From Rubritalea tangerina (GTDB lineage Bacteria; Verrucomicrobiota; Verrucomicrobiia; Verrucomicrobiales; Akkermansiaceae): a stretch of 64,000 nucleotides of DNA. The stretch covers positions 1-64,000 of the forward strand of contig NZ_JBHUJB010000061.1 in the NCBI RefSeq assembly GCF_042683245.1, read 5' to 3'. A program made the translations under genes and the position numbers. The notes under the pieces are model-generated. The model did no database searches and had not been told where the DNA came from. It was given only the letters and a program-made list of their open reading frames with translations. The stretch's first letter is position 1. The number at the start of each line of letters is the position of its first letter. Positions 41,732-50,612 of this stretch are shown in pieces.

Positions 41732-44700
41732 ATGCACACCTACCACCTAACCCTAGCTATGCTTGGCATCTGTGCCATAGCGCCGACGCCCATCTCCGCG
41801 GATGACAGGATTCCTGCGGCATTTGGAGAGCGAGTTGCTGAGCCTGCGCGTTTTCAAAATATTAGCCCTAAGGACAAGGCTGTCAGCAATGGAAAAGACG
41901 GCTATCTGATTGTCACCACGAATGACCTGACCCACAAACTGAAGGCCCTTCAGCCCTTCATCACTAACAAGGTCGAGAACCGTGGATTTAATGTCTATCT
42001 GGCTACTGAAAATGATTGGTCAGGTAAATCTGAAGCTGGGGCACGAGCACGTGAGCGTGGGGCGTTTCCGGGGAGGGTGCACGGCTTAGATATCTTGGAC
42101 TATCTCAAACAGAACTATGAGAATCTTGGGGTGAAGTACGTGTTATTTATCGGTGATTCACGGCCTGACGAGGGGACAGTGCCGATGCTGAGGATTCGCC
42201 ACAGTCAGAAGTATAAAAATTTCTTCCGTGAGACCGACCCTAAGAAGCTTGCGAGCCCTAAGATGCAAAAAGTCCAGAAGATGGCCCGCAAGGAAGATAA
42301 GCAATATGTAGAATGGGGCGAAGTAGTGTCAGACTATCCCTTTGTTGACCTCGGCACAGATTGGGATGCTGAGAAGCTTGGCTTTCTCGATGCCAGCAAG
42401 GACCCCAATCCTGAAGCGACTCTAGAGCCGGAGGTTTTTGTGGGTCGCATTCCGTATTACGGCGAAGAGAGTGAGTGGGGGAAAGCGGAGGATATTGATG
42501 TGATTCTCAAGAGGATTATCCGCTACGATAACGAGGAAGACATTGCTTGGCGCTATCACTATGTCCACGAATACGGCAAAGAAATGGAGATTCCTCGTTT
42601 CCTTAATGAGCGGGGGATCAATTACACGCTAGTGACCTCTGGTCACCGGGCTGCGAGTGTTGGAATGCCTTCAGTGCCGGCACGGGATGGTAGTGAGTCA
42701 CCGTCGAATTTTGAGATCATCCAAGATTTTGGTGTGGGATTCATGAACACCCATTCGCATGGAGGACCGATGGGGATGTCTGGACTTCGTAGCGTGGATC
42801 TCGCTAATAAAGCCCATGATAAGTGGCCAACGGTCTTGACCTTGGGAGCATGTGATATTGGTCAAATCCAACACCCTAAAAACCTCGTGTACACCGCCCT
42901 TCGATTTCACAGTGTGGCTGTCTCGGGGGGGACTGGGTCGGTGACTGGCTATGGAGGTGACCAACGTTATGCGGCTCAGAATAGGCTGACGAAACATGAC
43001 TTGTTGTTTGATGGTAAAAGTGTCGGAGAAGCCCACTGGGGCTGGTACGGCGCCCTTTATCGCAAGACGCGCGTTGTTCCGATGACGGGTGCGAAGATCA
43101 ACATTTATGGTGATCCGTCGGTAGTCCCATTGCGGCATGGGCCCGTCCCGCCCTATCCATTTTTTGCGCGCCCGGTCACTGGTTTCTTCAAGGTGCTGCG
43201 TCAGGATGAGCGTCCGGACGCATCCACAAAGGTGCGAATCGCATTTGAAAATGCCGAAGCTAAAGCACTCACCGTGAAGGTGGAAGTCACTGAGCCTTGG
43301 CTCAAAGCGAAACAAGCAGAGGTGGCACTTCAAGCAAATGGGAAGGCATCCTTGGAGTTGCAATTGGATCAGGAGGCATTTGCCAAGATGGTGCCTGGCC
43401 GCTATGAAGCTCGTGTGCGCCTCAGTGATGACTCTGGTTATCTCTGTGAGCGCCGCTATGTACTCAAAGTTCCTGAGCCAAAGATGCGGGCCCTGTATAC
43501 CTTTGATAAAGGTGGAAACACGATTCCTAACTTGTTAGGAAGTAAACACGCGCATCGCGCTCAATTACATTTACCTAAGTCGGTGACTAAGTGGAATGGA
43601 CAGGGGGACAAGCCGGTAGCATACGTGGACGGCCATGTGCAACGGGGGAACAATGCCGCTTTTCCTGCGGAGGGCTACATCTATCCATTCGAAGAAGATG
43701 ATTTCACCATAGCATCTTGGTTCCAATTAGAAGGAAAGAGTGTCTCTCCGAAAAAGCCGATCACCTTGATGTATGGCCGTGACTTTTTCAACCTCCAGAG
43801 AACCGCTTCAGGGATCAAGTTGACGGTGAATGCACATGGATCGAAAGAGGTGAAAACCTTGGAAGCAGCGGTGCAGTGGTCAGCTGGGAAATGGCATCAT
43901 GTGGCGTTTGGCCTGGATCAAATGGCTGGCAAGCTTGTGCTCTTTTTTGATGGCAAGCAGGTTGCTGAGACGAAAGTACGTGCGATGCAAACTTATGCTG
44001 CGAGTCGTTTTGGTTTTGGACGTTTTGAGGGTGTTGTGGATGATTTCATGGTGCACAGTGCTTTATTACCAGAGAAGCAGCTGGCTCAATACAAGGATGG
44101 TTTCTATGCGGTGCGGCCACTACCTGCTGATCAAGCAAGTGGCATTGCTGCTAGCGAGGTTCACTTTAACTTTGTGGCTGGAAGAGCGCTTGAGGGTGCC
44201 GAGATTATCCTCCGTGAAGCGGGAAAACCGAAGACGATGCAGCGGATCAAACCAGATGAGCTTGGAGCCTATGTTGCCTACCAGCTCAAGCCGGAGACTG
44301 AGTACGAATGGCGTGTGCTAGGCGATTCGCATAAGGGGGCCACCTGGAGTTTCCGCACTACTGAGGAATGGTTGCCAAATCCTTCATTTGCAAAAACGCG
44401 CGAGGGCTGGAAAGGGAATGCCCGTTATGTGCGCCCGCAAAAGCGCCATGCAATTTCATTGCGCGAGCGATGGGAGACCGTGACAACGAAGCCGATGCAG
44501 GCTGATAAGCTATACACCTTGCGGGCCCAACTTACTGGACACGGGTACGAAGTGGAAGCCTTCTATATGGATGGAAGCAAGAAGGTTGTGCTCGCCGAGA
44601 AGTCAGGCAATGGTGACCTCGAGCTACACATTTTGAGTAAATCGGGCGGGAAGCAGGTGGGGAAACCGCTCCATCTGAACTTTAAGAGGCGTGAAGGGGC

Positions 44701-45046
44701 CCGTTTCGCGGACCTCTATCATGCTAGTCTCACAGAAGCTGAGCCAGGATCTGTCAACATGGCGCCTATTGCGAAAGAAGCTTTGGCTAGTTTCAGACCG
44801 AAGGTGAAGGTGGGACATGTGGGCTGGCAGTTCCCACTCGACGAACTTGTTGAAGATCCTGAAGGGCAGGCATTGACTTTCGAAGTCCTCAGCGGGCCAT
44901 CTTGGGCATACGTCCAAGATGGGAATACTTTCTTTACCAACTATGGACCTGAAAGAGAAAACCGGGGTGAGAATACCTTCAGGGTTCAGGCAAAAGATAC
45001 CAAGGGCGCTAGCTACGAGTTTTATCTGACAGTGGATGTTGAGTAA
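41732..45046 (+). CDS. Large C25-family (gingipain-like) cysteine protease with LamG-like domain
   Basis: The 1104-residue secreted protein has a signal peptide (LTLAMLGICAIAPTPISA). The C25 peptidase region (about 50-470) starts with YLIVTTNDL and contains FMNTHSHGG (His341 or 343) and LTLGACDIG (Cys374), the expected His-Cys dyad. After an immunoglobulin-like region comes a LamG/concanavalin domain (about 590-790, with DDFTIASWFQLEGKS and WHHVAFGLDQM), a FN3-like strand set near 805-885 and a C-terminal cadherin-like segment with PLDELVEDPEGQALTFEV. Such proteins degrade extracellular protein or process surface proteins. Type IX secretion signals are not visible. Confidence 0.85.
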   Translation: MHTYHLTLAMLGICAIAPTPISADDRIPAAFGERVAEPARFQNISPKDKAVSNGKDGYLIVTTNDLTHKLKALQPFITNKVENRGFNVYLATENDWSGKSEAGARARERGAFPGRVHGLDILDYLKQNYENLGVKYVLFIGDSRPDEGTVPMLRIRHSQKYKNFFRETDPKKLASPKMQKVQKMARKEDKQYVEWGEVVSDYPFVDLGTDWDAEKLGFLDASKDPNPEATLEPEVFVGRIPYYGEESEWGKAEDIDVILKRIIRYDNEEDIAWRYHYVHEYGKEMEIPRFLNERGINYTLVTSGHRAASVGMPSVPARDGSESPSNFEIIQDFGVGFMNTHSHGGPMGMSGLRSVDLANKAHDKWPTVLTLGACDIGQIQHPKNLVYTALRFHSVAVSGGTGSVTGYGGDQRYAAQNRLTKHDLLFDGKSVGEAHWGWYGALYRKTRVVPMTGAKINIYGDPSVVPLRHGPVPPYPFFARPVTGFFKVLRQDERPDASTKVRIAFENAEAKALTVKVEVTEPWLKAKQAEVALQANGKASLELQLDQEAFAKMVPGRYEARVRLSDDSGYLCERRYVLKVPEPKMRALYTFDKGGNTIPNLLGSKHAHRAQLHLPKSVTKWNGQGDKPVAYVDGHVQRGNNAAFPAEGYIYPFEEDDFTIASWFQLEGKSVSPKKPITLMYGRDFFNLQRTASGIKLTVNAHGSKEVKTLEAAVQWSAGKWHHVAFGLDQMAGKLVLFFDGKQVAETKVRAMQTYAASRFGFGRFEGVVDDFMVHSALLPEKQLAQYKDGFYAVRPLPADQASGIAASEVHFNFVAGRALEGAEIILREAGKPKTMQRIKPDELGAYVAYQLKPETEYEWRVLGDSHKGATWSFRTTEEWLPNPSFAKTREGWKGNARYVRPQKRHAISLRERWETVTTKPMQADKLYTLRAQLTGHGYEVEAFYMDGSKKVVLAEKSGNGDLELHILSKSGGKQVGKPLHLNFKRREGARFADLYHASLTEAEPGSVNMAPIAKEALASFRPKVKVGHVGWQFPLDELVEDPEGQALTFEVLSGPSWAYVQDGNTFFTNYGPERENRGENTFRVQAKDTKGASYEFYLTVDVE

Positions 45047-45048
45047 TG

Positions 45049-45147
45049 CCATCTCTCGACTCGGAATACACGAATGAAGTGTGGTTAAGCCTAGTGAAGT
45101 TTACCCTACGCGATTCGCTCAATGGTATAAGGCTTTCTGACAAAAGC
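45049..45147 (+). repeat. Interspersed repeat, copy B
   Basis: The first 31 bp (45049-45079) equal 11333-11363 except at one position; weaker similarity continues to about 45115. It is followed by a hairpin GCTTT/AAAGC (45132-45136 with 45143-45147). It starts 3 nt after the protease stop and lies upstream of the receiver-domain gene, in the same orientation as both genes. Confidence 0.75.
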
Positions 45148-45221
45148 ATGTATGGCGATTCTGCGGGGATTCTGAGTCCAACTTAAGCTGCGCTTAATGT
45201 TGATTGGCTCAGTCTCTCTAC

Positions 45222-45596
45222 ATGCATTTATTGGTGGTAGAACACAATACCCTTCTCTGCGAACGGCTTCAGAAGCTTTTCGAAGCCGATGGCGCTCATG
45301 TGGTATGCTCTGCTACGGTGGAGGAGGGACTGGCTTGTCTTTCTGAGCAAGCTTTTGACGCCTGTGTGATCGAGCATGCCTTACCAGCGATGGATGGGAT
45401 GCAGATGCTAGTCAGGCTACGTGAGAGAGGTGACTACACACCCATTATTTTGCTGAGTTACGAAGTGGGGGCCCAGTTTCGGGTTCAAGGCTTTGATGCT
45501 GGTGCTGACGGGGTTTTGATTCATCCATTTGAGGAAGCTGAGTTAGCGGCGCGTGTGCGATCGCTAGTTCGCCGCAACCACGGGCATTGCAGATAG
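45222..45596 (+). CDS. Degenerate response regulator receiver domain
   Basis: A stand-alone CheY-like domain of about 124 residues from the ATG MHLLVVEHN, with the fold evident from the LPAMDGMQMLVRLRERG and GFDAGADGVLIHPF segments. Key residues are changed: the phosphoacceptor Asp is Glu (ACVIEHALP), the acidic pocket reads VEHN instead of VEDD, the conserved Lys of KPF is His (IHPF) and Thr is Ser. It is therefore probably not phosphorylated and may be a permanently active or binding-only pseudo-receiver. No kinase or output domain is adjacent. The TTG six codons upstream is a possible alternative start. Confidence 0.8.
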   Translation: MHLLVVEHNTLLCERLQKLFEADGAHVVCSATVEEGLACLSEQAFDACVIEHALPAMDGMQMLVRLRERGDYTPIILLSYEVGAQFRVQGFDAGADGVLIHPFEEAELAARVRSLVRRNHGHCR

Positions 45597-45675
45597 ATTA
45601 GGAAATCATCGCTGATGAGAAAATTGGCACAGAATTACCATTGCGAGTTGAGGCAATTCTCAACAGGGTGAGCAC

Positions 45676-46590
45676 ATGTCAAATCCACAAGCTACTGGTA
45701 AACTCATCGGGGTGATTGTGCTCATTGTTTTTGGGCTCATCTTCCTCTCAATCTTTGCACCTTTCACCACGATTCCCTCTGGGCACGTCGGGGTGGCCAC
45801 TCTCTTCGGTAAGGTCGACGAGCAAGAAATGACCGAAGGGTTCCATCTGATTAATCCATTAAAGAAGGTCTATAAAGTCGATTGTCGTAACCAAGAGGAA
45901 ACTTTCAATGACCTCGGAGTGCCGTCTCAGGATCAGCTCTCAACAGAGGTGGATATTACGGTGAAGTGGCGCGTGAATCCCGAATATGCAGCGGAAGCTT
46001 TCAAGGAAACTGGTGATGCTGACAAACTCAAGCAAACTCACTTGATTCCGAAAGTACGCTCACTGACCCGCGAAGCAGGCAAGAGCGTCGTGCGAGCTGA
46101 GGATTTTTATCAAAACGAGGTCCAATCTAGCATGCAGAAACAGATCCAGGAGGGACTTCAAGAACTCGCTGCAAAAGGGATTTTGGTGGATGACGTATTG
46201 ATGCGCCGCGTGGATTTGCCTCGTACGATTGTTGAGGGGGTCCATGAGAAAAAGCGCCAAGAACAAAAGGCGGAACAACAGAAAGCTGAATTTGAGCGTT
46301 TCAAAACGGAGCAGCAACAAAAAATTGCTCAGGCCGAAGCTGAGAGAGAAGCATCAGAGCAACAGGCTCTGCAACGACAGCTCCTCGCCGATGCCAAAGC
46401 TTATGAAATTGTAGCCGAAGCGAAGGCTCGTGCAGAAGCTATCCGGATTGAAGGTGAGGCACTGCGTGAGAGTCCAGACTTGATCAAACTCCGCGCTGTC
46501 GAGAAGTGGAGTGGTACCGTGCCTCGCGTCACACTCGGTGAACAAATGATCCCATTGATTAATTTGAGCGAGGAAGTGAAGGGGGAATAG
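45676..46590 (+). CDS. SPFH/prohibitin-family membrane protein
   Basis: The 304-residue protein has one N-terminal membrane helix (about 9-31) and an SPFH domain beginning TTIPSGHVGVATLFGKV, followed by a long charged coiled-coil (KKRQEQKAEQQKAEFERFKTEQQQKIAQAEAEREASEQQ, about 195-240), as in HflC and prohibitin. It forms ring-shaped membrane scaffolds that organise proteases or membrane domains. A weak Shine-Dalgarno-like AGGGTG lies 6 nt before the ATG. It is transcribed towards a PEP-CTERM gene with an 11-bp gap between stops. Confidence 0.9.
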   Translation: MSNPQATGKLIGVIVLIVFGLIFLSIFAPFTTIPSGHVGVATLFGKVDEQEMTEGFHLINPLKKVYKVDCRNQEETFNDLGVPSQDQLSTEVDITVKWRVNPEYAAEAFKETGDADKLKQTHLIPKVRSLTREAGKSVVRAEDFYQNEVQSSMQKQIQEGLQELAAKGILVDDVLMRRVDLPRTIVEGVHEKKRQEQKAEQQKAEFERFKTEQQQKIAQAEAEREASEQQALQRQLLADAKAYEIVAEAKARAEAIRIEGEALRESPDLIKLRAVEKWSGTVPRVTLGEQMIPLINLSEEVKGE

Positions 46591-46601
46591 AGTTCGCTTT
46601 G

Positions 46602-47417
46602 CTAGCGATGTCTTCGGCGCATGCATGACATGCCTATGATGCCAAGCATGGCTAGCATGCTTGTGCTCGGTTCAGGAACCTGAAGGTAGGCGAGTCCAGG
46701 ATGGACGACGACTTGGCCATTGAGGCCACCTGAACCCACAGCACCTTGCGTGACATTGGTCGTGTAACTCCCTGTGAGGTTGGCGGCGAACAGGTCAATA
46801 GTACCTCCGTCACCCTTGGGTTTGTTGCTATTGTGACCACTTCCTCCTTGAGTTGTGAGCGTGGCGCCTTGCAGGTTCATGGTGGTTGCAGCTAGCGTGA
46901 TGTTACCTCCATCTGTCCCCGATTGATTACCTTGGGTTGCGGTCCGGCCTACAGAGCTGATGGTCGAATTTACTAAGAGAGTGTTTTCTGCAACCAGAAC
47001 AATGTCACCGCCGTCATTGCTAACGGACGATGAGTTGTAGCTCAAGTTAGCATTCAGTGTGATGTTGGATAGTGATAGTAGGGCAATGCCTGGGCTAGTG
47101 TTACCAGCATTGTTCACTGTGATCGTAACCCCCGCTCCTAGGTCAATAGAATCGAAAAGGTAGACGACATAGTCGTCGTAATTGGGATCAGGGGTCGTGA
47201 GGAATGTGCCCGTTCCCGAGCTGCTGCCTGAGTAGCTTCGAGTGGGTAAATCGAAAGTGAGTGTGCCACTGGTGAGGGCTAGTGTGCCGTTGCTGACGAG
47301 TCCTGTATCAGGGTCATTAGGGTCATAGGCTGCACCTGTGATTGCTGTGGCTGCGGTGAGAGAGGTTTGGGCAGTAGCCCAGAGAGCTAGGGGGAGAATG
47401 TGTTTTGGGAGATACAT
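46602..47417 (-). CDS. PEP-CTERM surface protein, paralogue 1
   Basis: A 271-residue exported protein with an N-terminal signal (LPLALWATAQTSLTA) and a C-terminal PEP-CTERM sorting signal VPEPSTSMLAMLGIIGMSCMRRRHR: the PEP motif, membrane helix and basic tail recognised by exosortase. The body is rich in Ser, Thr, Gly and Asn and has repeated beta-strand patterns GITLNANLSYN and GGNITLAATTMNLQGATL, suggesting a beta-helix. It is one of three paralogues in the region; no exosortase gene is in the window. Confidence 0.85.
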   Translation of the reverse strand: MYLPKHILPLALWATAQTSLTAATAITGAAYDPNDPDTGLVSNGTLALTSGTLTFDLPTRSYSGSSSGTGTFLTTPDPNYDDYVVYLFDSIDLGAGVTITVNNAGNTSPGIALLSLSNITLNANLSYNSSSVSNDGGDIVLVAENTLLVNSTISSVGRTATQGNQSGTDGGNITLAATTMNLQGATLTTQGGSGHNSNKPKGDGGTIDLFAANLTGSYTTNVTQGAVGSGGLNGQVVVHPGLAYLQVPEPSTSMLAMLGIIGMSCMRRRHR

Positions 47418-47516
47418 GATACTGGGGGGTTGTTTGCCTATTCTAACAGAAAAAGTGGTAAAATAAGTATGTTATTGGATCATTTGCTGTGTGCGAAGTC
47501 AATGTAATTCAGTTTG

Positions 47517-47549
47517 TTATGCCCTTGTTATGCCCTTGTTATGCCCTTG
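47517..47549. repeat. Three tandem copies of an 11-bp unit
   Basis: TTATGCCCTTG occurs three times in a row (47517-47527, 47528-47538, 47539-47549) between two PEP-CTERM genes, just before a minus-strand terminator. It may be a slippage product. Confidence 0.75.
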
Positions 47550-47557
47550 TTGTGCGC

Positions 47558-47587
47558 AAAAAAAAGCCCACACCGTGTGGTGTGGGC
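47558..47587 (-). terminator. Terminator of PEP-CTERM paralogue 2
   Basis: A perfect 9-bp stem (GCCCACACC 47566-47574 with GGTGTGGGC 47579-47587) with a GTGT loop; on the minus strand it is followed by eight T residues (A-run 47558-47565). It lies 31 nt after the stop of the gene at 47619-48494. Confidence 0.88.
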
Positions 47588-47618
47588 CATAAAAAAGGGG
47601 TGGTTGCGTTAGCGTTAA

Positions 47619-48494
47619 TTATGCGCGTTTTCTACGCAGCAAGAAGAAGTTTCCAGCAATAAGAGCAAGTAGGGCACTGCTTGGTTCAGGAATCGCTGTC
47701 GTGAGGTAACTGAGGTCGCCATCTGGGAAATCCACATCGGTAAAGTCGAGTGGGTTCACATCTAGACCGCTACTCGTCCCTGTCCCATTTCCAGCCCCCC
47801 CTGCTGCTGTGATATTGAGATCATTGAAGTCGCCGGTGATTTCGTTGGCGAAGATAGTGACCGTGCCAGCGTCTCCACCATTGCCATTTTTTTTGGGATC
47901 GGCATCACCACCGTCAGCATCGAAGGTTGCCGAACTGGCATCTAGAAGGCCACCAGTAGCGATAGTGATGAGTCCAGCATCGTAGCCATCACTGTTTTTA
48001 CCGTTTCCACCTTGTGATTGGATCACTGATGTCAGTGTCATATCACCTTGCGAGACGAGTGAGATATTTCCGCCCGGATTCCCCTGACCAGTGGTGGCGT
48101 CTCCGTATTCGAGGAGGGTGTTGAGAGTGAAATCACCGATTGAAAGGATGGCTAATCCGTTTACTGGCGCCGCGTTTGGGGTACCAGGTATAACATCAAT
48201 GGTGACATTGGATCCGACGTTGAAAGAATCGAAGATGAAAGCCTTGTAAGTATCTCCATTGTCAGCGGTGACATCGACAGCGACATAGGTTTGTACTGTG
48301 TTATTAATCTTTAGCTCGCCGCTATCGGTGTCAAATTCGAGGGTTTCTGAACCAGTGAGACTGAGAGAACCGTAGCTGACGTAACCTGCTGGGTCAGGGT
48401 CAAATACGGCGTCGCGGATAGTTGCTGCAGAGCTTGTTGCTGTACTCAGAGCCAGTAGGAAAAGGCTGCTTAGAAGGATTCGTGTGACTTTCAT
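47619..48494 (-). CDS. PEP-CTERM surface protein, paralogue 2
   Basis: The 291-residue protein has an N-terminal signal (ILLSSLFLLALSTATSSAA) and a C-terminal IPEPSSALLALIAGNFFLLRRKRA sorting signal. The N-terminal DAVFDPDPAGYVSYGSLSLTG segment and the strand repeats GLAILSIGDFTLNTLL and GNISLVSQGDMTLTS are shared with the flanking paralogues. It has Gly/Asp-rich stretches (GGDADPKKNGNGGDAG) that could bind calcium. The likely role is at the cell surface or in extracellular matrix. Confidence 0.85.
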   Translation of the reverse strand: MKVTRILLSSLFLLALSTATSSAATIRDAVFDPDPAGYVSYGSLSLTGSETLEFDTDSGELKINNTVQTYVAVDVTADNGDTYKAFIFDSFNVGSNVTIDVIPGTPNAAPVNGLAILSIGDFTLNTLLEYGDATTGQGNPGGNISLVSQGDMTLTSVIQSQGGNGKNSDGYDAGLITIATGGLLDASSATFDADGGDADPKKNGNGGDAGTVTIFANEITGDFNDLNITAAGGAGNGTGTSSGLDVNPLDFTDVDFPDGDLSYLTTAIPEPSSALLALIAGNFFLLRRKRA

Positions 48495-48669
48495 GGGAGA
48501 TGAGGGGAATATTTGGTCGCGATCGCTCGCTGTGTTTGCATTGGATCTTGGCGCTCGATACTCGTGATATAGGGAAAAGTCAAGGAAATGATTTCTGTTA
48601 GGTTGATATCGTGAAAGTAAGATGGGGATTCTTATTTACATTTTTGGGAGTGGTGATGATCTTGCGGGC

Positions 48670-49239
48670 ATGTCTGAGACTTACGATGCATTGAAAGCAA
48701 TTTTATTGGAAAAGTCAGTACGTACTGGTGAATTTACTTTGGCTTCTGGGGCGAAGTCGGACCTTTACATCGATTGTCGTGTGACGGCTTTAGATCCGGT
48801 GGGTGCGCGACTGGTTGGTCAATTGGGTTGGCAGGCGGTTCGCGAACGCATTCAAGCTGAGGGGCTAGAGATTGATGCGATTGGTGGGATGACGATGGGG
48901 GCAGATCCTATTTCATTGGCTGTTGGGATGAGTTCAGCGATTGAGCATCCAGAAGAAATGCTTCAGGTATTCAACATCCGCAAAGAACCTAAAGGGCATG
49001 GCCGGGGCAAGCAGATCGAGGGTAATTTCAAAGAGGGCGATCAAGTGGTGGTAGTGGATGATGTGATCACGACTGGTGGCTCAACCTTGAAGGCAATTGA
49101 TGCGATCGAAGCGGCAGGTGGTACTGTTAAATTTGCGTTGGTCCTTGTGGATCGCGAGGAGGGGGGGCGTGCAGCAATTGAAGCACGCGGCATCCCTGTC
49201 GTTTCACTCTACAGCCGTAGTACATTGCTCGACGCATAG
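48670..49239 (+). CDS. pyrE: Orotate phosphoribosyltransferase
   Basis: PyrE (189 residues from the ATG MSETYDALKAI) converts orotate and PRPP to orotidine 5'-phosphate. The PRPP-binding motif VVVVDDVITTGGSTLKA is near residue 130 and the catalytic FNIRKEPKGHGRGKQIEG loop is before it; TGEFTLASGAKSDLYIDCR is the orotate region. An in-frame ATG 16 codons upstream would add a nonconserved extension and was rejected. The gene lies on the plus strand between two minus-strand PEP-CTERM genes and ends at its own terminator. Confidence 0.93.
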   Translation: MSETYDALKAILLEKSVRTGEFTLASGAKSDLYIDCRVTALDPVGARLVGQLGWQAVRERIQAEGLEIDAIGGMTMGADPISLAVGMSSAIEHPEEMLQVFNIRKEPKGHGRGKQIEGNFKEGDQVVVVDDVITTGGSTLKAIDAIEAAGGTVKFALVLVDREEGGRAAIEARGIPVVSLYSRSTLLDA

Positions 49240-49346
49240 CGGCGCGCAGCCAAGATGAGGGCCTATTGCTCTCTGGAAGCTTGGAGATCGTGAAGGCTTC
49301 ACTTCTTCTGTCAAAGATTCTTGGGCTGTGTCCTAAATTTTCAAAT

Positions 49347-49381
49347 AAGCTCTGTGGAGGCGATACTCCATGGGGCTTTTT
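49347..49381 (+). terminator. Terminator of pyrE
   Basis: A 13-bp stem with three G-T pairs (49347-49359 with 49366-49378) and a 6-nt loop, followed by TTTTT (49377-49381). Confidence 0.7.
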
Positions 49382-49401
49382 ACGGTTTTAAATGACTGAG
49401 T

Positions 49402-50409
49402 TTAAGCGGCGCAGCGCTTGCGGCGCATGAGGTAGAGCAATCCAGCTGTGACGATGAGGAAGGCTGAAGAGGGCTCAGGGATGGCGATGTATGAGGGAGG
49501 CGTGATGATATCGTCTCCTGGCAGAGGGATGGCTCCGCCTCCGGGGTTATCAGTTAGAGCTCCATTGAAGGTGCCGTCCTCACCAACGACAGGTGTGGCT
49601 GGGTTGGCTCCTCCGCCTGTGGCCCCCCCGGTGTTTTCAATCGTGCCTCCTGTGACATTGTAGGCATCGGCGACGACAACGATGTCTCCACCGTCACCGC
49701 CACTGCCTCCATTATCAGTTCCTTGGTTGCGGCCGTCACCGCCTGTGCCTCCTATAGCTTCGATTGAGCCATTGAGGATGAGGTTGTTGGCTGCTAGGCT
49801 GATGTCGCCCGCTTGAGCGCCTTGGTCACCATCTGGGGCGGGGTTCCACCATGTGTATACGTTACCTCCATCGCCTCCATTGGCGTTCACTGATGCTCCT
49901 GAGCCGATACTCATCGTCCCTTCCGCAACGAGTGAGATGTTTCCTCCCGCTGTTGGAGCGCTGCCTATATCACGCCAACTAGTGCCGAAAGTGCCGTCTT
50001 GCCCGCTGAAGTCGAGGTTGGAGTTGAGGGTGAAGTCTCCCTGAGAAAGGATGGCTAAGCCATTGCTACCTTCGACTTCGATGGTTACGCCCGCATCAAT
50101 GCTGATGGTAGAGAAATTAAATACAGCGTAGGGATCACCAGTGCTGGATTCGTAGGTGCTTGCGATTCCCACAGTGCCACTCTGGCCAGTGCTTGTGCTG
50201 AAGGTCCCATTCGTAGTGTTGAAGGTGATCGAATCACCGTCGTTCAAGCTGAGGCTACCTAGAAGAGTGTGCTCGAGGGCGTCGCCAGTACTGTTGAGGC
50301 CATCTGGGTCAAAGACCGCACCTGTGAGGCCGCTGTATCCTACAGTGGCAGCGCTCAGCGGTAGGCACAAGCTCAACAATAGAGCCATTATGTAGCGAGG
50401 GGTCTGCAT
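49402..50409 (-). CDS. PEP-CTERM surface protein, paralogue 3
   Basis: The largest of the three paralogues (335 residues) has a signal peptide (ALLLSLCLPLSA), the shared AVFDPDG segment, the NGLAILSQGDFTLNSNLDFSG and GNISLVAEGTMSI repeats, and a Gly-rich region (GGTGGDGRNQGTDNGGSGGDGG) before the PEP-CTERM signal IPEPSSAFLIVTAGLLYLMRRKRCAA. The Gly/Asp/Asn-rich part may be a flexible or calcium-binding surface segment. It shares architecture with paralogues 1 and 2 and may have arisen by local duplication. Confidence 0.85.
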   Translation of the reverse strand: MQTPRYIMALLLSLCLPLSAATVGYSGLTGAVFDPDGLNSTGDALEHTLLGSLSLNDGDSITFNTTNGTFSTSTGQSGTVGIASTYESSTGDPYAVFNFSTISIDAGVTIEVEGSNGLAILSQGDFTLNSNLDFSGQDGTFGTSWRDIGSAPTAGGNISLVAEGTMSIGSGASVNANGGDGGNVYTWWNPAPDGDQGAQAGDISLAANNLILNGSIEAIGGTGGDGRNQGTDNGGSGGDGGDIVVVADAYNVTGGTIENTGGATGGGANPATPVVGEDGTFNGALTDNPGGGAIPLPGDDIITPPSYIAIPEPSSAFLIVTAGLLYLMRRKRCAA

Positions 50410-50612
50410 AATTTGTATTTTTGTTACTTTGGTTGGGAGAGATAGGAGGTGCTTTTATTCCAAGGTATTTCTTGGGCACGCTCTTTCCAAGCAGTATAAC
50501 TAGGCTGCGAGCAAGTAAAAAATAGCTTTAAATGGCTATTTTATTTTTTGTTAGTTGGTGGACTCTAGTTGCTACCAGTGAATGTTTTATGAAGAAAACG
50601 TTAACAAAAAAA

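Noticed and set aside
42698..43363. Antisense frame of 221 codons in the C25 protease gene
   Set aside because: The sense frame encodes the catalytic region with a clear dyad; the antisense reading has no domain.
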